From Pseudomonas sp. Irchel s3f7 (GTDB taxonomy: Bacteria; Pseudomonadota; Gammaproteobacteria; Pseudomonadales; Pseudomonadaceae), in NCBI RefSeq assembly GCF_900187615.1, contig NZ_FYDO01000044.1:1-36304 (forward strand): 36,304 nt of DNA, read 5' to 3'. Positions within the stretch are counted from its first letter, which is position 1. Each line of letters opens with the position of its first letter. The position numbers and the translations under genes were made by a program. Positions 10,692 through 20,124 of this stretch are shown here, piece by piece. The notes below the pieces were generated by a model. The model was not told where the DNA came from, made no database searches, and saw only the letters and a list, made by a program, of their open reading frames with translations.

Positions 10692-11488
10692 GCAGAGAAT
10701 CCGTGTTCGATACCTGGGAAGGTCGCTGATTTGACTTCAGTCACATAGGCGCGCAAAGCCGCATCGATGGTGCTTTGGCCAGTCATGAAGTTCTTCACGA
10801 ATTTTGGCACGCGCCCGGTAATGGACAGACCCAGCATGTCGTGCAGGACCAGAACCTGACCGTCAGTGCGATTGCCGGCACCGATCCCGATCACGGGAAT
10901 ACTCACCGCTTGGGTAATTTCTTCCGCCAGTTCGCTGGGCACGCATTCGAGCAGCAGCATTGCCGCGCCGGCCTGTTCCAGGGAAATGGCGTCTGCACGC
11001 ATCTGCCGCGCCTGGTTTTCATTGCGGCCCTGAACCTTGTACCCACCGAGGATGTTCACCGATTGCGGTGTCAGGCCCATGTGCGCGCACACCGGGATGC
11101 CACGTTCGGCCAGCAGGCGGATCGAGTCGGCCAGCCACAAAGCACCTTCGACCTTGACCATGTGCGCGCCAGCCTGCATCAACAGGGCGCTGTTGGTCAT
11201 GGCTTGTTCGGTGGTGGCGTAGGCCATGAACGGCAGGTCGGCGAGGATCAAGGCATCGCTGTTACCGCGTTTGACGCAGGCCACGTGGTAAGCCATTTCC
11301 GCGGTGGTGACGGGCAGGGTGCTGTCGTGACCCTGCAGAACCATGCCGAGGGAGTCGCCCACCAGCAGCACTTCGACACCCGCCTGATTGCAGGCGTTGG
11401 CGAAGGTTGCGTCGTAGCAGGTCAGCATGGTGATTTTCTCACCTTTTTGCTTCAGACCTTGCAGGGTGGTCAGGGTGATGGCTGGCAT
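10688..11488 (-). CDS. panB: 3-methyl-2-oxobutanoate hydroxymethyltransferase
   Basis: A 266-residue ketopantoate hydroxymethyltransferase that adds a one-carbon unit from methylene-tetrahydrofolate to alpha-ketoisovalerate. The metal- and substrate-binding motifs MLTCYDATFANACNQAG, LVGDSLGMVLQGHDSTLPV and IPVIGIGAG are intact, and the length is normal. GAGGAA precedes the ATG. It is first of a coupled panB-panC pair. The upstream neighbour is folK on the same strand, 352 bases away, so panB probably has its own promoter. The keto acid it uses is also the product of the valine pathway whose ilvI/H/C genes are at 30175-33455. Confidence 0.97.
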   Translation of the reverse strand: MPAITLTTLQGLKQKGEKITMLTCYDATFANACNQAGVEVLLVGDSLGMVLQGHDSTLPVTTAEMAYHVACVKRGNSDALILADLPFMAYATTEQAMTNSALLMQAGAHMVKVEGALWLADSIRLLAERGIPVCAHMGLTPQSVNILGGYKVQGRNENQARQMRADAISLEQAGAAMLLLECVPSELAEEITQAVSIPVIGIGAGNRTDGQVLVLHDMLGLSITGRVPKFVKNFMTGQSTIDAALRAYVTEVKSATFPGIEHGFSA

Positions 11489-11741
11489 GAAAAGTTCCTC
11501 ATTCAGGCGCTGTGAAAACTACTGCGAGTAACGCGCGTGATTCTTCGGTAAACACAGGCGCACGTTCTTTTGTCGTGCTTTTAAGGCCTGGATTGCGCCC
11601 TTTAAAGCCGTGTTGACGGCAGCGGGACGCCTATAGTCGTGAGGAGAACGAGGGAAGTCAATTGCGTGTGTTACCGCATTGTTACGGGTGGGGTGTTACC
11701 GGGGTAACTGATGCGATTCAGCAGTCGAAGCTGCGACCAGC
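11489..11741. other. panB upstream region with repeated GTTAC motifs
   Basis: There is no convincing gene here. This interval should hold the panB promoter, but I see no clear -35/-10 pair on the minus strand. Three TGTTAC copies occur within about 32 bases (about 11669-11700). The last forms a perfect inverted repeat GTTACC-GG-GGTAAC at 11695-11708, shaped like a protein-binding operator. A plus-strand TTGACG followed by TATAGT is spaced by only 13 bases and is not a believable promoter. Confidence 0.4.
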
Positions 11742-11830
11742 GTGGAAGCGGGCTTGCTCGCGAAGGGGGCATCGCATTCAACATTTTTGTTGATGGATAC
11801 ACCGCTTCGCGCGCCAGCTCGCTCCCACAG
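11742..11830. repeat. REPIN-type double palindrome, spacer class B (copy 2)
   Basis: The left end is GTGGAAGCGGGCTTGCTCGC and the right end GCCAGCTCGCTCCCACAG, in inverted orientation. The spacer carries CAACATTTTTGTTGATGGAT then ACACCGC, the same layout as the copy at 7323. It ends 11 bases before the folK stop, so it sits directly downstream of folK. Confidence 0.8.
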
Positions 11831-11840
11831 GGGATTTTGG

Positions 11841-12326
11841 TCAATTCTGGGGGAGGCGTTCCAGACCGACGAACGGGCATGCCTTGAGCAGTTCGGCCAA
11901 GGTTCGGCCATCGGCCAGGCGCAGATCCGCAGGTGCCAGCTCGGCCAGCGGATACAGAACGAAAGCCCGTTCCTGCATATGGTAGTGCGGGACTTTGAGG
12001 CGCGGCTCGTCAATCAAACGATCACCGAACAGCACAATGTCGAGGTCCAGCGTGCGTGGGCCCCAGCGTTCAAGGCGTTCGCGGCCCTGTTCGTTTTCGA
12101 TGGACTGCAAGGCATCCAGCAGGGCCAGCGGCGCCAAGGTGCTGTCGAGCGCGGCGACCGCGTTGGTGTAACGCGGTTGGCCGGGCAGCAGCGAATCGCT
12201 TTGGTAAAACGCAGAAACCCCGACCAGTTCAGTCTGGGGCAACTGCGCCAGTGCATCGATGGCACTGCGCAACTGTTCGGCGGGGTCAGCGAGGTTGCTG
12301 CCCATGCCGATGTAAATGCGTTCCAT
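11841..12326 (-). CDS. folK: 2-amino-4-hydroxy-6-hydroxymethyldihydropteridine pyrophosphokinase
   Basis: A 161-residue HPPK that transfers pyrophosphate from ATP to 6-hydroxymethyl-dihydropterin in folate synthesis. The start YIGMGSNLADP and the signature WGPRTLDLDIVLFG, then VPHYHMQERAFVLYPLAELAP, are textbook HPPK blocks including the two metal-binding aspartates of DLDI. The gene begins three bases after the pcnB stop, so the two are almost certainly cotranscribed. folP is not adjacent. Folate supplies the one-carbon donor used by PanB, encoded just downstream. Confidence 0.96.
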   Translation of the reverse strand: MERIYIGMGSNLADPAEQLRSAIDALAQLPQTELVGVSAFYQSDSLLPGQPRYTNAVAALDSTLAPLALLDALQSIENEQGRERLERWGPRTLDLDIVLFGDRLIDEPRLKVPHYHMQERAFVLYPLAELAPADLRLADGRTLAELLKACPFVGLERLPQN

Positions 12327-12329
12327 CGA

Positions 12330-13730
12330 TTACTCGCCCGTGGTGCTCGAAGCGCCAGCGGCGCGTTTGCGTTTGGAGCCACCGCTGCGGCGGCGCTTGC
12401 GCGGTGCCCCGGTGCCGTCTTCCTTGCCGCTGAGGTCGCGGATCATGTCGCGACGTTCGCTTTCATTGGCGTCCTGATAGTCGGTCCACCATTCGCCCAG
12501 GCCCTCGGTCTGCTCGCCTGCGCTTTCGCGTAGCAGCAGGAAGTCGTAACCGGCGCGGAAACGCGGGTTGTCCAGCAACAGATCGGCACGCTTGCCACTG
12601 CGGCGCGGCAGGCGTTCCTGCATGTCCCAGATCTCGCGGATCGGCATGGTGAAGCGTTTTGGAATCGCGATCCGCTGGCACTGCTCAGCAATCAACTCGT
12701 GCGCCGCTTCCTGCATCGCCGGAATCGGTGGCATGCCCCGTTCTTGCAGACGCAGAACGCGTGCCGGCAGGGCAGGCCAGAGCAGGGCAGCAAACAGGAA
12801 CGCAGGCGTCACCGGTTTGTTCTGCTTGATCCGCAGGTCGGTGTTTGTCAGGGCTTCGCTGATCAAGGTGTGCGTGTACGTCGGGTTGTACTCCAACGCC
12901 TCGGCACTGGCCGGGAACAGCGGGTCGAACAGTTGCAGGTCGACCAGCATTTCAAACGTATCGGCGGCATGGCCGGAGAGGAACAGTTTGAGCACTTCCT
13001 CGAACAGACGGGCCGACGGGATTTCGCGCAGCATCGGCGCCAGATCACGGATGGGCTGGGCGCTGTGTTTCTCGATGCCGAAATTCAGTTTGGCGGCGAA
13101 GCGCACGGCCCGCAGCATCCGCACCGGGTCTTCCTGGTAGCGCTGCTTCGGATCGCCGATCAGGCGGATCAAGTGATTGCGGATGTCGTGTACGCCGTTG
13201 GCGTAGTCGAGGATGCGCTCACTGACCGGATCGTAATACAGGGCGTTGATGGTGAAGTCGCGACGTTGCGCGTCTTCTTCCAGCGTGCCGTAGACGTTAT
13301 CGCGCAAAATGCGCCCGCTCTCGTTGCGGGAAGACTGGTTGCTGTCTTCCTCTTCGTCGTTTTGCGGGTGATTGGCGCGGAAGGTCGCGACTTCGATGAT
13401 TTCGCGGCCGAAGTGAATATGCACCAGCTTGAATCGGCGACCGATGATCCGCGCATTGCGGAATTCGGCCCGTACCTGTTCAGGGGTGGCGCTGGTGGCA
13501 ACGTCGAAATCTTTCGGCGTGATGCCCAGCAGCATGTCGCGCACGCAACCGCCGACCAGGTAAGCCTGGTATCCGGCGCTCTGCAGGCGTTCGACGATAT
13601 TCACCGCATAACGGCTGAATTGTGCCTTTTGCAGCGAGTGTTGGCCGCTGTTGAGGACTTCAGGCGTACTGCGAATGTGTTGCGTATGACGCTTTGGAGA
13701 ACGGAATGACTGGAACAGCTTCTTCAGCAT
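12330..13730 (-). CDS. pcnB: poly(A) polymerase I
   Basis: A 466-residue class II nucleotidyltransferase that adds 3' poly(A) tails and promotes RNA decay. The nucleotidyltransferase motif LVGGCVRDMLLGITPKDFDV carries the paired catalytic aspartates, followed by the RNA-binding neck (RMLRAVRFAAKLNF). The tail is strongly basic (RKRRRSGGSKRKR), as in proteobacterial PAPs and unlike CCA-adding enzymes. The frame is open to 13802, but that first ATG overlaps a likely extended -10 box (13793-13801). The ATG at 13730 (MLKKLFQSF) gives the usual N-terminus, although no strong Shine-Dalgarno supports it. pcnB is followed at once by folK; upstream lies crcZ with its own terminator. Confidence 0.94.
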   Translation of the reverse strand: MLKKLFQSFRSPKRHTQHIRSTPEVLNSGQHSLQKAQFSRYAVNIVERLQSAGYQAYLVGGCVRDMLLGITPKDFDVATSATPEQVRAEFRNARIIGRRFKLVHIHFGREIIEVATFRANHPQNDEEEDSNQSSRNESGRILRDNVYGTLEEDAQRRDFTINALYYDPVSERILDYANGVHDIRNHLIRLIGDPKQRYQEDPVRMLRAVRFAAKLNFGIEKHSAQPIRDLAPMLREIPSARLFEEVLKLFLSGHAADTFEMLVDLQLFDPLFPASAEALEYNPTYTHTLISEALTNTDLRIKQNKPVTPAFLFAALLWPALPARVLRLQERGMPPIPAMQEAAHELIAEQCQRIAIPKRFTMPIREIWDMQERLPRRSGKRADLLLDNPRFRAGYDFLLLRESAGEQTEGLGEWWTDYQDANESERRDMIRDLSGKEDGTGAPRKRRRSGGSKRKRAAGASSTTGE

Positions 13731-13792
13731 GGGATGCACTGTTTGAAGGAATGTTCGGCCATACCAGAAGAATGACCGCATGATGGGCGGGG

Positions 13793-13801
13793 ATTCTAGC
13801 A
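13793..13801 (-). promoter_or_regulatory. probable extended -10 promoter of pcnB
   Basis: The minus strand reads TGCTAGAAT, an extended -10 element (TG-N-TAGAAT). The -35 region is poor, which extended -10 promoters tolerate. Transcription would begin near 13786, about 55 bases before the chosen pcnB start and after the crcZ terminator. Confidence 0.4.
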
Positions 13802-13840
13802 TTTAGTCGGGGGATGGTGTAGGACGACGCGTTATGACCC

Positions 13841-13940
13841 TGTAGGAGCGGGCATGCGCGCGATGGTTGTCAACGATTACGCGGGGAATCAGATGCCCAG
13901 CGGCGCCTATGAGTTTTCGCGAGCATGCTCGCTCCTGCAG
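13841..13940. repeat. REPIN-type double palindrome, spacer class A (copy 2)
   Basis: The left end TGTAGGAGCGGGCATGCGCG is met by the inverted right end CGAGCATGCTCGCTCCTGCA. The interior carries GTCAACGATTACGCG, shared with the class A copies at 5188 and 20125. It lies between the crcZ terminator and pcnB, and so separates the sRNA from the gene downstream. Confidence 0.85.
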
Positions 13941-13968
13941 GGGGCTGGGTGATTTCTTTGAATCGCAG

Positions 13969-13995
13969 AAACCACAAGGGGAGCCGAAGCTCCCC
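13969..13995 (-). terminator. intrinsic terminator of crcZ
   Basis: The minus strand forms GGGGAGC-TTCG-GCTCCCC, a 7-bp GC stem with a UUCG tetraloop (13978-13995), followed by TTGTGGTTT. The U tract is broken, but the stem is very stable. Confidence 0.8.
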
Positions 13996-14339
13996 AAGAA
14001 GTAGTTGCATGCTCTATTTTTATTTTTGGTTTCGGGCTTTTTGTTTTTGTTAAGTGCCCACGCCATGAAGCTTTTCCTTCATGGCCCTCCCAATCGGGAG
14101 CCAAGAGCAAACGGATTGCTTTGGTCGCTGAATTGCAGTGATCTTTCGATCCAACCAGTACAGGCTCTGTCTTAGGACAGTTTTTTGTTGTTCTCAGCCT
14201 GGTCGTGGGGCTAGCCCCAAATACAACGCCTCTCCAAAAGAATCAGTTAGCTGCGCCTCTCGCCGTCTTGTTTTTATTGTGCGTGAGTCGATACGTCTTA
14301 TTTTTATTGTCTTGTGCATTGCTTGTTATTGTTCTTGTA
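13969..14339 (-). ncRNA. crcZ: CrcZ, Hfq/Crc-sequestering small RNA
   Basis: The cbrB-pcnB interval is the known site of crcZ in Pseudomonas, and this one has every expected part. A sigma-54 promoter lies at 14351-14366, predicting a start near 14339, and a GC-rich terminator ends it near 13969, for about 370 nt. At least six CA-rich motifs of the type bound by Hfq with Crc are present on the minus strand: AACAATAACAA (14323-14333), ACAATAAAAATAA (14298-14310), ACAATAAAAACAA (14268-14280), AACAACAAAAAA (14181-14192), AACAAAAACAAAAA (14038-14051) and CCAAAAATAAAAATAG (about 14014-14029). CrcZ titrates Hfq/Crc away from target mRNAs and so relieves carbon catabolite repression. It is activated by CbrB, encoded directly upstream. 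Start and end are predicted, not mapped. Confidence 0.93.
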
Positions 14340-14350
14340 CCAAACATATA

Positions 14351-14366
14351 GCAGGGTGCGTGCCAA
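14351..14366 (-). promoter_or_regulatory. sigma-54 promoter of crcZ
   Basis: The minus strand reads TTGGCACGCACCCTGC, with the -24 GG (14363-14364) and -12 GC (14351-14352) separated by exactly ten bases, as sigma-54 holoenzyme requires. It lies downstream of the cbrB terminator and about 12 bases before the CA-rich start of crcZ. CbrB, a sigma-54 activator, is the expected partner. Its upstream activating sites should lie between here and the end of cbrB, but I could not define them. Confidence 0.9.
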
Positions 14367-14424
14367 CTTTTGCGAAACCCAGTAAAACAAGGGGTTAGGT
14401 CGGTTGGCGGGGTTTTGGTAGGCG

Positions 14425-14461
14425 AAAAAAAGCCGGGGCTTCGTTACCGTAAGCCCCGGCT
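14425..14461 (-). terminator. intrinsic terminator of cbrB
   Basis: On the minus strand an 11-bp perfect stem (arms 14451-14461 and 14431-14441; arm AGCCGGGGCTT) with a 9-base loop is followed by a run of T. It separates cbrAB transcription from the sigma-54 crcZ promoter just beyond. Confidence 0.92.
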
Positions 14462-14536
14462 TCTGTTACGTGAAAAAGCTGAGGTAACAGTTTTTTCACA
14501 CAATCCTGTGTTACCCGCACATGAGACAGGTGCGGT

Positions 14537-15976
<1,440 letters not shown>

Positions 15977-15998
15977 TGATTCGATACTCTCGACGGTC

Positions 15999-18953
15999 TC
16001 AGTTCACAGCGGACGTCGCTTCGACATGACGCGGTAAAGTCACCCGGATACGGGTGCCGCGTTGGCTGTGTACATCAGCCGGGCTGTCGATGGTGATTTG
16101 TCCATAATGCTCTTCAACGATGGAATAGACCAGTGCAAGGCCCAGACCGGTGCCTTCGCCAGGATCCTTGGTAGTGAAGAAGGGTTCGAACAATCGGTCC
16201 ATGATGCTCGACGGAATACCACTGCCTTCGTCTTCCACGATCAGATCGACCGTGTGTTCGCCGGCTTCGCTTTTGACTCGCACCGCGCTGCCGGGAGGCG
16301 AAGCGTCGCGGGCGTTTGAGAGCAGATTGATCAATACCTGTGCCAGCCGCTGCGGGTCGCCTTCGACCCAGTGATCCGGATCGCACAGGTTATAGAACTG
16401 CACTTCAAAATTGCGCCGGTTCAGGGCCAGCAAGCCGATGGCATCCTGGGCCACTTCGGCCAGACAGACGGGCTCGTCGCTGTGTTGATGGCTGCCGGCA
16501 TGGGCGAAGCTCATCAGCGATTGAACGATGCGCGACACGCGTTTGGTCTGCTCAAGGATCTGCCCGCTGATTTCTTTCAGCTCGCCATCATCCTCGCGCT
16601 CTTCGCGCAGGTTCTGCGCCAGGCAGGCGATGCCGGTGATCGGGTTGCCGATTTCATGGGCTACGCCGGCCGCCAGTCGGCCAATGCTGGCCAGGCGCTC
16701 GGAGTGCACCAGCTTGTCTTCGAGCATCTGGGTTTCGGTCAGGTCTTCCACCAACAACACCAGGCCGCTGTTACCCGGCGCGAGCGGTTCGTCGATGGCC
16801 GCTTTGTGCAGGTTCAGCCAACGAGTCTGGCCGTCGAGTGTCAGGTGTTGTTTGTGCAGGTGTTCGTCCGGCAGGTTGATGAAGCCCAGCAGCAATTCCT
16901 TCCACGGATCGGCGATGGTGCTCAGGCGCGATCCGACCACGCGTTGCGCGGCGATCCCCGTCAGCTCTTCCATGGCTTTGTTCCACATCAGGATTTCCTG
17001 GTCCTTGGCCAGCGAGCAGACGCCCATCGGCAGTTCCTGCAAGGTCTGACGGTGATAACGGCGCAGGGCATCGAGTTCGGCGGCCAGGCCGGTCAGGCGC
17101 GAGTGGTAGTCCTCGAGGCGGCTTTCGATAAAGTGGATGTCTTCGGTGACATAGTTTTCGCCACCGGCCTTGTAAGGCAGGAAGGTCTCGACCATGTCCT
17201 GGGCAACGCTCGGTCCCATCAGGCCGGAGAGGTTGGCTTCGATGCGGTCGCGCAAGCGGCGCAATGCATACGGTCGGCGTTCGTCGAAGGGCAGATAAAG
17301 ATCGCGCAGCGCCTGCTCGACTTCCTTCTGCGCGGCTTTGGCGCCCAAGGGTTTGGCCAATTGCGTCGCGAATTCCTGTGGGGAGGCCGCATGCAATTCA
17401 CGTCGCTGCGGCCGGTGCACGTTGTCCACGGCACAGGCTTCGGCAGCGCTGGCCTCTTCGGTGCTGGCATTGGTGAACAGCGAAATCAGGGTGAACATCA
17501 ATACGTTGGCGGCCAGGGAAGCAATCGCCGCCATGTGCCAACTGGTGTCATCCAGCACGTAAATCATGTTCAGCAGCGGTATATAGAAACCCTGCAGGTT
17601 GCCGACCAGCGGTAGCAGCATGGTGACCAGCCACACCAGGATTCCCGCCAGCAAACCGGCGATGAAGCCGCGACGGTTGGCGGTCGGCCAGTACAGGACT
17701 GACAGCACGCCGGGCAGGAACTGCAACGTCGCAACGAACGCGACGATGCCGAGGTTGGCCAGGTCTTGTTCCGCACCCAGCATCAGGTAGAAACCGTAAC
17801 CGGCCATGATGATCGCGACGATCAATGCCCGGCGGGTCCACTTCAGCCAGCGGTAGATATTGCCTTCGGCGGGCGGTTGATAGAGCGGCAATACCAGGTG
17901 GTTCAGCGCCATCCCCGACAGTGCCAGTGTGGTGACGATGATCAGGCCGCTGGCGGCGGACAGACCACCGACATAAGCCAGCAATGCCAGGGCCTTGCTG
18001 TTGGCGGCGATGCCGATGCCCAGCGTGAAGTATTCCGGGTTGGTGGTGGCGCCGAGTTTCAGTCCCGCCCAGAGAATCAGCGGCACTGCCAGGCTCATCA
18101 GCAGCAGGAACAGCGGCAGACCCCAACTTGCGCTGACCAGCGAGCGCGGATTGAGGTTTTCGGTGAACGTCATGTGATACATGTGCGGCATCACAATCGC
18201 CGAGGCGAAGAACACCAGCAGCAATGTGCGCCATGGGCCTTCCTGCAAAGGCGTGTGCAGGGCGGCGAGGGCGGTCTGGTTTTGCAGCAGCCACAGCTCA
18301 AGCTGTTGAGGCCCGTCGAATACGCCGTACAGCGCGTAGAGCCCAATGCCACCAAGGGCGATCAGCTTGATCACCGATTCGAAGGCAATCGCGAACACCA
18401 GTCCTTCGTGTTTCTCGCGGGTGGCGATGTGCCGGGAGCCGAAGAAAATCGTGAACAGCGTGATCAGCGCACAGAAGCTCAGCGCCACGCGGTGCTGCAC
18501 GGGCTCGCGGGTGAGGATGCCGATGGAGTCGGCCACCGCCTGGATCTGCAACGCCAACAGCGGCAATACGCCGACCAGCATGAAAATAGTGGTCAGCGCA
18601 CCGGCCCAGGTGCTGCGAAAGCGGAAGGCAAACAGGTCCGCCAGAGAGGATAGCTGATAAGTGCGGGTGATTTTCAGGATGGGGTACAGCAACACCGGGG
18701 CCAGCAGAAATGCCCCGGACACCCCGAGGTAGCTGGACAGGAAACCGTAGCCATACTGATAGGCCAGGCCCACCGTGCCGTAAAACGCCCAGGCACTGGC
18801 GTAGACCCCCAGCGACAGGGTGTAAGTCAGCGGGTGGCGAATGATCGCCCGGGGGATCATGCCCCGTTCGCTGATCCAGGCCACGCCGAACAGCACCGCC
18901 AGGTAGGCGGCACTGATCAGGATCATCTGGGTCAGGCTAAAGCTCATCGGCAT
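15999..18953 (-). CDS. cbrA: sensor histidine kinase CbrA (transporter-kinase fusion)
   Basis: A 984-residue membrane kinase. Residues 1 to about 500 form an SLC5/sodium-solute-symporter-like domain with many membrane helices. Next come a STAC-like linker (about 530-600), a PAS domain (around LPMGVCSLAKDQEILMWNKA), a HisKA domain with the phospho-histidine near 766 in VAHEIGNPITG, and a HATPase domain with the G box DPGEGTGLGLAL. In Pseudomonas it phosphorylates CbrB and helps histidine and other amino-acid use. The ATG at 18953 overlaps the end of the small upstream gene by 17 bases; an ATG two codons later (18947) is an equally good start. The overlap suggests translational coupling. It is expected in the inner membrane. 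Confidence 0.97.
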   Translation of the reverse strand: MPMSFSLTQMILISAAYLAVLFGVAWISERGMIPRAIIRHPLTYTLSLGVYASAWAFYGTVGLAYQYGYGFLSSYLGVSGAFLLAPVLLYPILKITRTYQLSSLADLFAFRFRSTWAGALTTIFMLVGVLPLLALQIQAVADSIGILTREPVQHRVALSFCALITLFTIFFGSRHIATREKHEGLVFAIAFESVIKLIALGGIGLYALYGVFDGPQQLELWLLQNQTALAALHTPLQEGPWRTLLLVFFASAIVMPHMYHMTFTENLNPRSLVSASWGLPLFLLLMSLAVPLILWAGLKLGATTNPEYFTLGIGIAANSKALALLAYVGGLSAASGLIIVTTLALSGMALNHLVLPLYQPPAEGNIYRWLKWTRRALIVAIIMAGYGFYLMLGAEQDLANLGIVAFVATLQFLPGVLSVLYWPTANRRGFIAGLLAGILVWLVTMLLPLVGNLQGFYIPLLNMIYVLDDTSWHMAAIASLAANVLMFTLISLFTNASTEEASAAEACAVDNVHRPQRRELHAASPQEFATQLAKPLGAKAAQKEVEQALRDLYLPFDERRPYALRRLRDRIEANLSGLMGPSVAQDMVETFLPYKAGGENYVTEDIHFIESRLEDYHSRLTGLAAELDALRRYHRQTLQELPMGVCSLAKDQEILMWNKAMEELTGIAAQRVVGSRLSTIADPWKELLLGFINLPDEHLHKQHLTLDGQTRWLNLHKAAIDEPLAPGNSGLVLLVEDLTETQMLEDKLVHSERLASIGRLAAGVAHEIGNPITGIACLAQNLREEREDDGELKEISGQILEQTKRVSRIVQSLMSFAHAGSHQHSDEPVCLAEVAQDAIGLLALNRRNFEVQFYNLCDPDHWVEGDPQRLAQVLINLLSNARDASPPGSAVRVKSEAGEHTVDLIVEDEGSGIPSSIMDRLFEPFFTTKDPGEGTGLGLALVYSIVEEHYGQITIDSPADVHSQRGTRIRVTLPRHVEATSAVN

Positions 18954-19113
18954 CTTTTTGGCTCTGCAGGATGAAGGTCACGACGATCAGAATCAGCCAG
19001 AGCAGATAAGGGCGATACCAGGCGCCAGTGGCGTCGATCCACCAATCCATGATGGCCGGGGAAAACAGGTAAATCCCCACTACCAAAAGCAGGACCAAGC
19101 GATAAATGTACAT
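18937..19113 (-). CDS. cbrX: 58-residue membrane protein overlapping cbrA (CbrX-like)
   Basis: A small gene read directly from the minus strand: ATG at 19113, TAG at 18937-18939, 58 residues. It has two hydrophobic segments (LVLLLVVGIYLFSPAIM near residues 6-22 and YLLWLILIVVTFILQ near 37-51) joined by a tryptophan-rich turn (DWWIDATGAWYRP), so a two-helix inner-membrane protein is likely. GAGAGG precedes the start at good spacing. It overlaps cbrA by 17 bases in another frame, which implies a single transcript and coupled translation. I recall a small conserved reading frame called cbrX upstream of cbrA in Pseudomonas; the symbol is given on that basis. Function is unknown; partnership with the CbrA transporter domain is a guess from position. 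Confidence 0.8.
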   Translation of the reverse strand: MYIYRLVLLLVVGIYLFSPAIMDWWIDATGAWYRPYLLWLILIVVTFILQSQKDADEL

Positions 19114-19190
19114 CCCGGCCTCTCTTTTTTATGCGCGTGCCCGAAAACGTGCGGCGATGGTAACGGATGGGCGCGCCACTGCAAGTGCGA

Positions 19191-20087
19191 TCACAGCAGT
19201 TGAGCCTCGGGCAGGCTCAGTGTGCGCGGGATCAGTGATGCATCCCAGTGGGCGATGCCCCAGTCGAGCACCTCGCGTGGCGTGGCGAAAATCAGTTCGT
19301 TGCCCGGATTCTGCCCCAATGCGCGAAGGGCCCGCAGCAATAAAGGTATTGCCTGATCTTCGGTCAGCGGCGGCGAACGATAAGACTTGCCGAGTTTGTT
19401 GCCATCGGGCTGGGTTATCAGCGGAATGTGCAAGTAGCGCGGTTGTGGCAGGCCAAGCAGTTCTTGCAGGTAGAGCTGACGCGGTGTGGAGTCGAGCAAG
19501 TCGGCGCCACGGACAATGTCGGTGATGCCTTGCCAGGCATCGTCCAGCACTACAGCCAGTTGATAGGCGTAGAGCCCGTCGCGGCGGCGAATCACAAAAT
19601 CGCCGACTTCCCGGCCCAGATGCTGGCGGTATTCCCCTTGCACTCGATCAACGAAGTGATACTCAAGCTCCGGGACGCGCAAGCGTATGGCGGCGTCTTC
19701 CGTGCCGTGACCGGCGTTGCGGCACAGCCCTGGATAAATCCCGTGATAAGGCTCCAGCTGCTTGCGCGAACAGGTGCAGGCGTAGGCCAGGCCATGATTG
19801 AACAGGCGATTGAGCACTTCGGCGTAGGCATCGTGACGGTCGCTTTGGCGAATCAGCTCGCCATCCCATTCAAACCCGTAACTCTCCAGCGCCTTGAGGA
19901 TCGCCACTTGCGCGCCGGGTTCCTCACGGGGCGGATCGAGATCTTCCATGCGCATCAGCCAGCGCCCGCCTACCGAGCGGGCATCGAGGTAGGACGCCAG
20001 CGCGGCGACCAGTGAGCCGAAGTGCAGATGGCCACTGGGTGTGGGCGCGAAACGTCCGATGTAGTCAGGTCTGGTGATGGCGGTCAT
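19191..20087 (-). CDS. gluQ: glutamyl-Q tRNA(Asp) synthetase
   Basis: A 298-residue GluQRS, a truncated glutamyl-tRNA synthetase paralogue without the anticodon-binding domain. It activates glutamate and attaches it to queuosine at position 34 of tRNA(Asp). The class I signatures are PTPSGHLHFGSL (HIGH) near residue 15 and GNKLGKS (KMSKS). The zinc site typical of this family is visible as CTCSRKQL with the following tyrosine and cysteine of YPGLCRN. The length fits GluQRS, not full GltX. As in many proteobacteria it follows dksA, here with a terminator and a REPIN between them. The ribosome binding site is weak. The gap to the cbrX start is 77 bases on the same strand, so readthrough into cbrXA is possible. 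Confidence 0.94.
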   Translation of the reverse strand: MTAITRPDYIGRFAPTPSGHLHFGSLVAALASYLDARSVGGRWLMRMEDLDPPREEPGAQVAILKALESYGFEWDGELIRQSDRHDAYAEVLNRLFNHGLAYACTCSRKQLEPYHGIYPGLCRNAGHGTEDAAIRLRVPELEYHFVDRVQGEYRQHLGREVGDFVIRRRDGLYAYQLAVVLDDAWQGITDIVRGADLLDSTPRQLYLQELLGLPQPRYLHIPLITQPDGNKLGKSYRSPPLTEDQAIPLLLRALRALGQNPGNELIFATPREVLDWGIAHWDASLIPRTLSLPEAQLL

Positions 20088-20124
20088 GAAGGCAACGTTA
20101 CTTTTCCAGGCGGTCGTCAGATTC

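Noticed and set aside
11613..11637. TTGACG and TATAGT on the plus strand as a promoter
   Set aside because: The spacer is 13 bases, too short for sigma-70, and no plus-strand gene follows.
16371..17615. A 414-codon plus-strand frame inside cbrA
   Set aside because: Antisense shadow of a fully conserved kinase, glutamine-rich and without domain signals.
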